DNA from: a virus
Virus record (IMG/VR): IMGVR_UViG_3300005530_000032
Coordinates: 1 to 53,394 of that record
DNA: 53,394 bases
Strand: one strand, 5' to 3'
Shown: positions 47,279-53,394 of the stretch, one piece after another
How positions within the stretch are numbered: the stretch's first letter is position 1
Layout: every line of letters begins with the position of its first letter
Made by a program: the position numbers and the translations under genes
Notes under the pieces: generated by a model
Databases searched by the model: none
The model's input: only the letters and a program-made list of their open reading frames with translations
Told to the model about the DNA's origin: nothing

Positions 47279-48178
47279 TCAGCCGGTGGCCGGCGCCGCC
47301 GGCGGGGGCACGGTCACGCCGACGTGCGCCGCGATCGCGCCCACCACGGCGGTCAGCTCTGTGATCGCCTGGCGCAGCGCCGCGGTGTCGCCGGCCGAGC
47401 TGGCGGCGGCGTGCGCCGCCGCGGTGGCCTCGGTCGCGGCCGCGCACGCCCGCATCGCCATGTACGCCACCACCGTGCCGAAAGGTGCGCCCTTGCTGTC
47501 GCCGAGCGGGAAGTTTTCCGCGATGACCTCGCCGAGGCCGGCGGCGACGAAGTCCTCGAAGAAGGCTTCCGCCGAGGCCGGGAACACGATCGGGGTGGTG
47601 GTGTCCATGTCGGTAGTCCTCGATTCGAGTAGGGCCGCGACCTGCGCCCTGAACTGGTTCATGTCCCAGTAGGCGGGGTCGATCTTGCCCGCGGTGCTGA
47701 ATTCCTTGTGCCCGGCCAGGCGGCTCGCCGGCTGGCCGAGGTAGTGCAGGATCGCCGCGACGAGCCGCGGGTAGGCGTCGCGCTGCGCCGGCGTCCAGTC
47801 GTCGCGCGTGCCGATGCTCTCGGCCTCGATCCCGAGGCTGTACCAGTTGCCCTCGTTCGCCGGCAGCCAGCCGCCCCACTCGATCCCGTCGCCGGCGTGC
47901 CAGCACACGCCGGCCGCGATCACGTAGACCGTGCCGTCACGGCCGAGGCCGTAGGCGGCCAGCGGCCCGGACAGGTCGGGGCGGCCGCTGATGATCGTGT
48001 TCAGGCTCGGGTAGTTCCCGGTGCCGCTGCTGCCGGTGTGGTGCGCGACGACGCCGCGGCATTCGATGTACTCGGCGTGACCGCGGGCCTTCCAACCGGC
48101 CGTCTCGACCACCGGCAGCCCCGAGGACCGGGCGACGTCGGCGAGCCACGTCAGATAGCCGGACGTCTGCGGGCTCAC
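47279..48178 (-). CDS. Endolysin: N-acetylmuramoyl-L-alanine amidase (Amidase_2/PGRP)
   Basis: 299 residues from GTG 48178-48176, overlapping the preceding stop as GTGA. The catalytic domain spans ~30-170: CRGVVAHHTGSSGTGNYP (Zn ligand H46 or H47), YVIAAGVCWHAGDG, NWYSLGIEAES, and LAGHKEFSTAGKIDP (Zn ligand H157, Asp in the third position). It cleaves the amide bond between muramic acid and the stem peptide at lysis. Residues ~180-299 have no recognised wall-binding repeat; they are Ala-rich helical and could mediate targeting or oligomerisation. Confidence 0.9.
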   Translation of the reverse strand: MSPQTSGYLTWLADVARSSGLPVVETAGWKARGHAEYIECRGVVAHHTGSSGTGNYPSLNTIISGRPDLSGPLAAYGLGRDGTVYVIAAGVCWHAGDGIEWGGWLPANEGNWYSLGIEAESIGTRDDWTPAQRDAYPRLVAAILHYLGQPASRLAGHKEFSTAGKIDPAYWDMNQFRAQVAALLESRTTDMDTTTPIVFPASAEAFFEDFVAAGLGEVIAENFPLGDSKGAPFGTVVAYMAMRACAAATEATAAAHAAASSAGDTAALRQAITELTAVVGAIAAHVGVTVPPPAAPATG

Positions 48179-48567
48179 GGGCCCTCGCTCGTGGTCGGCG
48201 CCGGCGGCGTCTCGCGCTCGGGCAGCGTCTCGCCCGGCTCGGCGCCGGTCGGCAGGGTGCCGTCGTGCCGCCCCAGACGTTCCAGCGCCGCGCCGAGGTG
48301 ATCCCACGCGCGGGTGAGGTGGTTCCGGGCCACGTTGCCGTCGATGATCTCCGGGCTCTGCGGGCCGTCGCTGTGCCGGCGGCCGTCGAGGTCGCGACTC
48401 ATCCGGCCGCGCAGCTCGTGCAGACGCTCGCGCAGCCCGTGGATGTGGGCGACGTCCCACGGCGACGGCGGCGCCTCGGTACGGTCCGGGTCGGGCGCCT
48501 CGGGCGCCTGCTCGGCCGGGGCGGTGGCGGCCGGGTCGGGCTCGACGTTCTCTGTGATCTCTGACAT
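48175..48567 (-). CDS. Hypothetical protein before the endolysin
   Basis: 130 residues from ATG 48567-48565 (MSEITENVEPDP). The ends are acidic and Pro-rich; the centre is helical and charged (HIHGLRERLHELRGRMSRDL, HLTRAWDHLGAALERLGRHD), a likely coiled coil. Co-translated with the endolysin and downstream of the tail-spike gene. It has no membrane span, so it is not a holin. Function unknown. Confidence 0.6.
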   Translation of the reverse strand: MSEITENVEPDPAATAPAEQAPEAPDPDRTEAPPSPWDVAHIHGLRERLHELRGRMSRDLDGRRHSDGPQSPEIIDGNVARNHLTRAWDHLGAALERLGRHDGTLPTGAEPGETLPERETPPAPTTSEGP

Positions 48568-48625
48568 GCGGTGAGGTCGTCTCTCGGTCAGCGCGCGCCG
48601 GCCGGTCGGCCGGCGCCGCGGTGGT

Positions 48626-48665
48626 GGCCGGCCCTCGCGCCGGGGGAGTAGCGCGAGGGCCGGCC
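48626..48665 (-). terminator. Terminator after the tail-spike gene
   Basis: A perfect 15-bp stem (48626-48640 with 48651-48665), 10-nt loop, 8 nt beyond the stop at 48,674. It separates the spike from the lysis genes. Confidence 0.8.
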
Positions 48666-48673
48666 GGCGGGGG

Positions 48674-50275
48674 TTACGTGAGCGTCCACGACCACGAGGG
48701 CGCGGCGCCGCTGTAGGTCAGGGTGATCGTCTGGTTCGTCGGCACGGTGACCGTCGCGGCCGCGGTGGCGACCTGCGTGCCGTTGACGCTGATCCCGGTG
48801 ACGGTGCCGGACACGATCACCGTGGCGTCGCGGTAGAACGGGTTTTTGAACGGGGTCGCCGTGGCCGGCACGGCGGGCGGGCTGGCGATCGGGCCGGCCG
48901 CCTGATCGCTGTTGATCAGCCGGATCGCGGTCGTGCCCTGAATCGCGTTCGCTGCGAAAGGGCTCTTGCCGTTCAGCGCGTCGTTCAGGCTCTGGCCATC
49001 GGTGCCGTTCGACCCGATGGTGATCTCGCCGTGCGCTGGCGTCGAGCACGCGTCCACGAAGATCGGCCCCGTTCCCCACTCGATGTCAGCCATCAGGATG
49101 ATCAGCTTGCCGGTCGAGCCGGCCGTCTCGATCAGGGTGTGGGCGTTCTCCAGGCACGCGTACTCGATCAGGTTCTGATGCGGTGTGCTCTGGTTCGACC
49201 AGACGATCAGGTTCGTGTAGTTGTTCACGAGCCGCAGCGACTTGACGCTGAGATGTTCGTAGCCGATCAGGCCGTAGGTCAGGCCCTCGCAGCTGAAGTA
49301 GTCGATGTCACAGCGGGCGTTGTTCGCCGGGTAGGGCATCGCCAGGCCGAACGCCCACTTGGGCGACGGGATGTTCGGCGGCCCGTTGACGCCGGGCGTC
49401 TGCGCGGCCAGCACCCCGGCCGACTTGACGTACGCCTGACCGAAACAGCGCAGGTCGATGCCGCACACGTTCGGCTCGTTCGGCACCGAGATCTGCACGT
49501 TGTCGATCGTGGCCAGCACGTTCGACCAGTGCGCCGGCGGGCTGCTCAGGGTCGGGCCGCCGATCACGCTCGCCTCGCCGGCGCCCGGGATGCTGTTGCC
49601 GGCGTCGTACGTGCTCTTGAGGACCGCGCCGGCGTTCTGCGGCACCTTCTGCAACCAGTGGTAGAGCATCGACTGATCGGGCACCGAGGGGCACCAGAAA
49701 CCGCCGCCGATCTTCAGACCCGTGTCGGCGCCGGGGGCCGAGTCCGCGGTGACGTACGGCCAGGGAAGCTGAGCGTTGCCCTGGTGCGACGTGCTCGGCG
49801 CGCCGGCGATGTGGTAGGTCAGCGCGTCGAGGACGACCGAGTACACACCACCGTGCGAGCCGGCGTACGCGAACGCGTCGGCGTGGCAGGCGTTGATCGC
49901 CGCGGTGTCGTCGTGGTCGCCGTCGCCGACCGCGCCGTAGGCGCTGACCGGGAACTGCCACGGCTTCAGAACCTGCACGTTCGACTTGCCGCAGGTGTTC
50001 GGGTCCACCGTGGACACCTGCGAGGCGTTGAGAAAGAAGTACTGCCACCCCGAGTTCGCCAGCGTCGAATAGTCGGTGCCGCCGTCCTGCATCACCAGGC
50101 CGGCCGGGATGGGGTTCGGAACCTCCCACCCGTTCTGCGGGTAGCTCACCGAGTTGACGACACCGCTCGGGTTCGCCTTCTGCCAGCACAGCAGCCGCTG
50201 CGCTTCCCACGTCAGGGGGTCGCCGCCGTGCGAGTTGTCTGCGAAGAACCGCAGCCCGCCAGTCGTAAGGGTCAT
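48674..50275 (-). CDS. Tail spike/fibre with pectate-lyase-like beta-helix
   Basis: 533 residues from ATG 50275-50273. Residues ~105-130 (FPVSAYGAVGDGDHDDTAAI) are the signature of the pectate lyase superfamily beta-helix of phage tail spikes. Repeated helix rungs follow (NVCGIDLRCFGQAYVKSAGV, LSVKSLRLVNNYTNLIVWSN). The last ~70 residues form a beta-rich cap (VIVSGTVTGISVNGTQVA). Such proteins bind and often cleave surface polysaccharide. It is more than 48 kb from the tail cluster on this strand and sits next to the endolysin, or close to the tail genes if the genome is circular. Confidence 0.8.
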   Translation of the reverse strand: MTLTTGGLRFFADNSHGGDPLTWEAQRLLCWQKANPSGVVNSVSYPQNGWEVPNPIPAGLVMQDGGTDYSTLANSGWQYFFLNASQVSTVDPNTCGKSNVQVLKPWQFPVSAYGAVGDGDHDDTAAINACHADAFAYAGSHGGVYSVVLDALTYHIAGAPSTSHQGNAQLPWPYVTADSAPGADTGLKIGGGFWCPSVPDQSMLYHWLQKVPQNAGAVLKSTYDAGNSIPGAGEASVIGGPTLSSPPAHWSNVLATIDNVQISVPNEPNVCGIDLRCFGQAYVKSAGVLAAQTPGVNGPPNIPSPKWAFGLAMPYPANNARCDIDYFSCEGLTYGLIGYEHLSVKSLRLVNNYTNLIVWSNQSTPHQNLIEYACLENAHTLIETAGSTGKLIILMADIEWGTGPIFVDACSTPAHGEITIGSNGTDGQSLNDALNGKSPFAANAIQGTTAIRLINSDQAAGPIASPPAVPATATPFKNPFYRDATVIVSGTVTGISVNGTQVATAAATVTVPTNQTITLTYSGAAPSWSWTLT

Positions 50276-50418
50276 GGGGCGCTCTCCACGTCAGTCCACG
50301 AGACAACCGGGAGATTCCACAGTATTCCGACATATGACGCGGCCCGGCTCGACGCGCGGCGCGGCCGCCGGGCGTTCGCGCCGGCGCGCCGGGCGGGGGG
50401 CCGGCAGGGACGCGGACG

Positions 50419-50455
50419 CGACGACGCCCGCCGGGGGTGCCGGCGGGCGTCGTCG
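50419..50455 (-). terminator. Terminator after the 50,468 gene
   Basis: A perfect 16-bp stem (50419-50434 with 50440-50455), 5-nt loop, 13 nt beyond the stop. The rest of the 192-nt gap before the spike start holds an AT-richer patch (50,316-50,338) that may carry the spike promoter. Confidence 0.8.
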
Positions 50456-50467
50456 TCGCGGGGGGCG

Positions 50468-50782
50468 TCAGGCCGAGATCTGGACCTTGGACAGGCGCGC
50501 GTCGTACGGGGTCGTGGTCATCGGGTCGAAGTCGAGCACGTCGCCGCCCCAGTTGTTGCGGTTCGAGCCGGCGACCTTGGCGGCCAGGAACACCGCGTCC
50601 TCGTTGTCCCAGATGACCGACTCGACCTCGGCGGCGGTGTTCAGGTCGCCGGCCGAGGCCGGGATGATCCGCGCGGCGGCGAGCTCGTCGGCGGTGAAGT
50701 CGAACGCGAGCAACTGCATGAACTGCTCGCCCGTCTCCGGGTTCTCGATCTCCTCGATCAGGGTCAGGGTCGCGGTGATCAT
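50468..50782 (-). CDS. Small cassette protein, unknown function
   Basis: 104 residues from ATG 50782-50780, with AGAGGAA upstream. Acidic, mixed alpha/beta (MITATLTLIEEIENPETG, QLLAFDFTADELAAARI, AVFLAAKVAGSN). It forms a monocistronic unit with the palindromic promoter at 50,826 and its own terminator, like the 28-31 kb cassettes. No family recognised. Confidence 0.75.
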   Translation of the reverse strand: MITATLTLIEEIENPETGEQFMQLLAFDFTADELAAARIIPASAGDLNTAAEVESVIWDNEDAVFLAAKVAGSNRNNWGGDVLDFDPMTTTPYDARLSKVQISA

Positions 50783-50825
50783 CGGGGTTCCTCTCGTCGG
50801 TGTCTGGCTCGGCCTTACGAGAGGA

Positions 50826-50854
50826 ACATTACCAGTCCGATCCGGTCTTGTCTA
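50826..50854 (-). promoter_or_regulatory. Palindromic promoter-operator (copy at 50.8 kb)
   Basis: Read leftwards: TAGACA (50854-50849), spacer with the imperfect palindrome AGACCGGATCGGACT, TAATGT (50831-50826). Confidence 0.88.
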
Positions 50855-50897
50855 CTCTCGTGCGTGTGCGACTGGCGGCAGGGCCGTGACGTGCGAA

Positions 50898-50930
50898 AAC
50901 CCCTGTTGCGCGGGATCGGCAACAGGGGTT
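50898..50930 (-). terminator. Intrinsic terminator after the 50,951 gene
   Basis: A 12-bp perfect stem (50898-50909 with 50919-50930); read leftwards it ends in GGGGTTTTCG, the most classical terminator in the window. Confidence 0.88.
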
Positions 50931-50950
50931 CCGGCGCGCCAGCGGCCGGT

Positions 50951-51265
50951 TCAGGCGGCCGCGGCGTAGGCGGGGCGTCGGCCGGGCGTGCGCACGACGT
51001 CGGTGCAGATCTCGCGGACGTGCGCCACGATCCTGTCGAACTCGTCGCCGACGATGGCCAGGCGGCGGCCGGTGAACGTCTCGGTCCACACCTCGGGGCG
51101 CTTGCCGGGGCACTTGCGGGTGATCTCGACCCACTCGGTGCGCGTCTTGCGGGCCGCCGAGGACATGTAGCGGCGCATGGTGAACCGGTCGCCCTCGGCG
51201 TTCGTGCCGCTGATCTCGTCCACCAGGTGCGCACTGCGGGGTATCTGCGTGTACTTGGCCGCCAT
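50951..51265 (-). CDS. Small basic cassette protein, unknown function
   Basis: 104 residues from ATG 51265-51263, with GAGAGGA upstream. Basic and beta-rich (FTMRRYMSSAARKTRTEWVE, VWTETFTGRRLAIVGDEFDR), compatible with nucleic-acid or protein binding. It has its own palindromic promoter at 51,312 and terminator. No family recognised. Confidence 0.75.
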   Translation of the reverse strand: MAAKYTQIPRSAHLVDEISGTNAEGDRFTMRRYMSSAARKTRTEWVEITRKCPGKRPEVWTETFTGRRLAIVGDEFDRIVAHVREICTDVVRTPGRRPAYAAAA

Positions 51266-51311
51266 CGGGGTGATCCTCTCGGGGTTCGTCGTGTCCTGCC
51301 CTACGACTTAT

Positions 51312-51340
51312 ATATTACCAGTCCGGACCGGACTTGTCTA
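51312..51340 (-). promoter_or_regulatory. Palindromic promoter-operator (copy at 51.3 kb)
   Basis: Read leftwards: TAGACA (51340-51335), spacer with the perfect palindrome AGTCCGGTCCGGACT, TAATAT (51317-51312). Confidence 0.9.
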
Positions 51341-51414
51341 CTTTCTAAGGCCTGCGCCCGCACCCTGATACGGTGTTCCGTCGCAGCTCACAGCTATGCG
51401 AGAGGACCCGCGCG

Positions 51415-51771
51415 ATGAATCTCGGTGACGCACTCTGGAGTCAGGCCGACCGCGAGTTCATGGCCAGGCGCGCCCTCGGCGGGTACGGCACCGGCGAGGG
51501 CAGTTTCGGCGTCGTCGAGAACCACGCCGAGGGATCGTGCGGCATCGCGACCTGCGAGCTGTGCACCGCCGAGGCCGTGCTGTATTTCGTGGACTCGGCC
51601 AACGCCCGCCAGCACTTCGCATGCCTGACGCACGCCGCGGCGATCGCGTACGACGCCGCGGTGGCCAGCACCAGCAGCCCCGACATTCCCGCCGACCAGC
51701 GCGGCGCGGACGACCGCCGGCTGCCGAGTCGGCAACACCGCGGCGGCGACGTCGAGCAGCCCGACGCGTAG
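51415..51771 (+). CDS. Small Cys/His protein, unknown function
   Basis: 118 residues from ATG 51415, with GAGAGGA upstream and a possible -10 TACGGT near 51,369. CGIATCELCTAEAVLYFVDS followed by ARQHFACLTHA is a Cys4/His-type zinc-binding pattern seen in small phage and actinobacterial proteins. The C-terminal ~30 residues are disordered. Divergent from the palindromic-promoter cassette at 51,312. Confidence 0.65.
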   Translation: MNLGDALWSQADREFMARRALGGYGTGEGSFGVVENHAEGSCGIATCELCTAEAVLYFVDSANARQHFACLTHAAAIAYDAAVASTSSPDIPADQRGADDRRLPSRQHRGGDVEQPDA

Positions 51772-52073
51772 ACCAGACCGCCGGCCGGCGCGCGCCGGCG
51801 CCGGAAACAGAACGGCCGCCCCCGTACCGAACGGGGGCGGCCGTCTGCCGCGGGGATCGTGGCTTTCGCCCTCGATCGACGTGCGACAGCGTACTGCCAC
51901 GGTGCCGAGGCGCGCGGCCGAACCGAGCACACCGGCGCCTCGGCGCGCGCCGAGCCGGGGAATGTCCGCCGTGGCGTCAGAGTGCTGACTAGCCTTGTAC
52001 GCCACACCTTCCGGTGTCGGGCGCCGGCCGTTCGGCCGCCCTCGGCCCGGACCGCCCCGGAAAGCGACGACCG
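51772..52073 (+). other. 302-nt gap without a gene
   Basis: It holds the terminator at 51,812-51,844, two copies of GGCGCGCGCC (51,787 and 51,942, the latter within CTCGGCGCGCGCCGAG) and a possible -10 TAGCCT (51990-51995) for the acetyltransferase gene, whose message would then have a leader of about 70 nt. No credible ORF is seen. Confidence 0.5.
51812..51844 (+). terminator. Terminator after the 51,415 gene
   Basis: ACGGCCGCCCCCGT pairs perfectly with its complement at 51831-51844 (14 bp, 5-nt loop). Confidence 0.8.
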
Positions 52074-52817
52074 ATGATTCACGACCTGCTACGGCTGCCC
52101 GGCCAGCCGGACGACCCCGCACCGATCCGGCTGCCCCTGCCGCAGGATGCGAACAACGTACGGCTGATGGCGCGCGCGGCCCACCCGCAGATGAGCGCCG
52201 ACGACCTCGCGCGTCTGGGCAAGCTCGTGACCACGAAGCCGGACGACGAGACGGTGTGGACCGTCCACAGCGCAAGCCTGCTCGACAGCAGGACGTTCGA
52301 CGTGCCGTGGCTGCGCAGCATCCGAGTCATCGGCCGGCCGGCGCAGCAGGCGAAGTCGTTCGTCCACTGCGCGCCGCCGGTTGACTGGATCATGGCGCAG
52401 CGGCAACTGACGACCGAGGACCGGTGCCGACTCAGCGCCGCCCTGGTCGAGGTGATGCTACTCGGGACGATGACGCAGCACCGCGGCCGCGGGTACGGCA
52501 CGCGGCTACTGCGCGACGCCGAGGAACGGTACGCGGCCGCCGGATACGCCGCGGTGTTCGCGACGGTCCGCACCGAGCGGGCGGGCGTGATCGACGGGTT
52601 GCGCGGCCGCGGCTACACCATCGGCGCGCCGGGCGTCGCGCCGCTGCTGTACCCGTGGGCGGATCCGGGGCGCGCCAGCGCGGTATACGACTACGTCAGG
52701 CGCGGCGTGCACTTCGCGGTCAAGGCCTTGACCGGGCGGGTGATCGTGGACGAGCGCGGGGGGCTGGTCATCGTCAGCGGCCTGCTCGCCGACGAGCCGA
52801 CGCAGCAGCCGGCGTAG
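52074..52817 (+). CDS. GNAT-family acetyltransferase
   Basis: 247 residues from ATG 52074, with GGAAAG upstream; a 20-codon in-frame extension to 52,014 lacks a site. The N-terminal ~125 residues are of unknown fold. The GNAT core is at ~125-200: ALVEVMLLGTMTQHRGRGYG with acetyl-CoA loop QHRGRGYGTRL, LLRDAEERYAAAGYAAVFAT, then GVIDGLRGRGYTIG. The acceptor is unknown. Phage GNATs can modify host proteins, small molecules or DNA-linked amino groups, so a late step of base modification is conceivable but only speculative. Confidence 0.8.
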   Translation: MIHDLLRLPGQPDDPAPIRLPLPQDANNVRLMARAAHPQMSADDLARLGKLVTTKPDDETVWTVHSASLLDSRTFDVPWLRSIRVIGRPAQQAKSFVHCAPPVDWIMAQRQLTTEDRCRLSAALVEVMLLGTMTQHRGRGYGTRLLRDAEERYAAAGYAAVFATVRTERAGVIDGLRGRGYTIGAPGVAPLLYPWADPGRASAVYDYVRRGVHFAVKALTGRVIVDERGGLVIVSGLLADEPTQQPA

Positions 52818-52842
52818 CCGGGCCGGCCGCCGCGCGGCCGGT

Positions 52843-53025
52843 CTATCGGCCGCGCGCCCGTAGCCACGCGTCAACAACCTGCCAGGTCGAATACGCCCCG
52901 CCCGCGGCCGCTGCGGCGTTCGCCCACAACGCCCCGTGCATAGCCCCGACGCCGGCCGCGGTCAACGTCACCATGCCTAGCGACAGGACGAATCCGAGCG
53001 CTACCCCTTGCGTCAGTTCGTTCAC
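52843..53025 (-). CDS. Small two-span membrane protein (holin candidate)
   Basis: 60 residues from GTG 53025-53023 (MNELTQGVALGFVL). Two hydrophobic segments (VALGFVLSLGMVTLTAAGVG and LWANAAAAAGGAYSTW) and a basic C-terminus (AWLRARGR) fit a class II-like holin or small membrane accessory protein. It is on the same strand as the endolysin, 4.6 kb upstream. No other holin candidate of better quality is seen in the window. Confidence 0.55.
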   Translation of the reverse strand: MNELTQGVALGFVLSLGMVTLTAAGVGAMHGALWANAAAAAGGAYSTWQVVDAWLRARGR

Positions 53026-53089
53026 GCGCGACAGGGTGGCACAGCAGGCGACCAGGGCACAGCCGGTTCGAGAAATTCAGACAGCCGAG

Positions 53090-53394
53090 CTACGACAGCA
53101 GCTCGCCGTCGAAACGCACCTCGACCTCGGGCCACCAGGCGCGCACGAGGTTCTGCGCGGCCTCGATCCCCTCGACGCCCTCGACGTCGTTCATGAACCG
53201 GGCCACGAGCTCGTCGCGGACGTCGCCGGCGAAGCAGGCGGAGAGGAAAGCGGCGATCGCCTGCTCTGCGGCATCGGCGCGCGGCGTGCCGGGCTCGCCG
53301 ATCACGAACTCGCCGGCGAAGTCGATGAACGGCACCAGGCGGCGCCACTCGGACTCGGGCGGGCACGCGCCCTCGTACGGGCGCTTGCCGATCA
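53090..53394 (-). CDS. Hypothetical protein, cut by the right edge
   Basis: The frame is open from the stop at 53,090 to the right edge (about 100 residues). The sequence at the edge (IGKRPYEGACPPESEWRRL) suggests that the start codon lies just outside. The body is acidic and helical (TPRADAAEQAIAAFLSACFA, DELVARFMNDVEGVEGIEAA). A GTG at 53,335 is an internal alternative start. No family recognised. Confidence 0.55.
   Translation of the reverse strand, partial: IGKRPYEGACPPESEWRRLVPFIDFAGEFVIGEPGTPRADAAEQAIAAFLSACFAGDVRDELVARFMNDVEGVEGIEAAQNLVRAWWPEVEVRFDGELLS

Noticed and set aside
49031-51418. 795-codon plus-strand ORF across the tail spike and two cassettes
   Set aside because: It runs antisense through three real genes, two promoters and two terminators.
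1-53394. tRNA genes, CRISPR arrays, insertion sequences, integrase
   Set aside because: No cloverleaf, regularly spaced repeat array, transposase or site-specific recombinase could be recognised by reading both strands.

Overview
The window is a 53 kb stretch of a high-GC double-stranded DNA tailed phage with a long non-contractile tail (a siphovirus). It is either a free phage or part of a prophage of an actinobacterium. The evidence is a complete siphovirus late module (terminase, portal, MuF/protease, HK97-type capsid, connectors, major tail protein, tape measure, minor tail proteins), very strong third-position GC, many GTG starts, and leaderless genes with a TANNNT -10 box 6-8 nt before the start codon. 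No ribosomal, tRNA, integrase, replication or housekeeping gene is visible. Both edges cut through genes, so the genome continues on each side.

Layout. (1) 1-28,109, minus strand: virion genes in one long, mostly overlapping operon. In order of transcription they are a DUF1360 membrane protein, three paralogous Ig-like (He_PIG) proteins, portal, a 1105-residue MuF/protease fusion, a small protein, major capsid, two further structural candidates, major tail protein, adaptor, connector, gp10-like protein, three small paralogs, two tail-assembly-chaperone candidates, tape measure and minor tail proteins. One independently transcribed gene (11,184-11,954) sits inside this block. (2) 28,226-32,102, plus strand: an array of short transcription cassettes, each with the same promoter, an operator-like palindrome inside the promoter spacer, and a conserved leader; four of the five end in a strong hairpin directly before the next promoter. 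(3) 32,191-39,527: small accessory and regulatory genes on both strands: an orphan Phd-like antitoxin, a lipoprotein, a coiled-coil protein, zinc-finger-like proteins, an XRE/TPR regulator, a HAD phosphatase, a MerR-like protein and a stand-alone RNase II-type (RNB) protein. (4) 46,459-39,524, minus strand: a tightly overlapping operon of ParB-like protein, amino acid:DNA transferase (aGPT-Pplase/ADDT family), fold-type II PLP enzyme, P-loop kinase, JBP/TET-like 2-oxoglutarate dioxygenase, small terminase and large terminase. (5) 46,608-53,394: a small leaderless gene, endolysin, a pectate-lyase-fold tail spike, two more palindromic-promoter cassettes, a GNAT acetyltransferase, a small membrane protein and a gene cut by the right edge.

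How the parts may work together. The 39.5-46.5 kb operon looks like a DNA base hypermodification pathway: oxidise a 5-methyl group (of thymine or 5-methylcytosine) to hydroxymethyl, phosphorylate it, replace the phosphate with an amino acid, then tailor that amino acid with PLP chemistry. It is translated together with the packaging terminase, so modification and packaging may be coordinated. The palindromic promoter, present eight times on both strands, implies a regulon under one DNA-binding protein; the XRE/TPR protein at 35,495 and the MerR-like protein at 37,988 are candidates for that regulator, but no binding can be shown from sequence. A separate motif, GTCTGACCT, lies at the same distance upstream of both divergent promoters at 46.5 kb.
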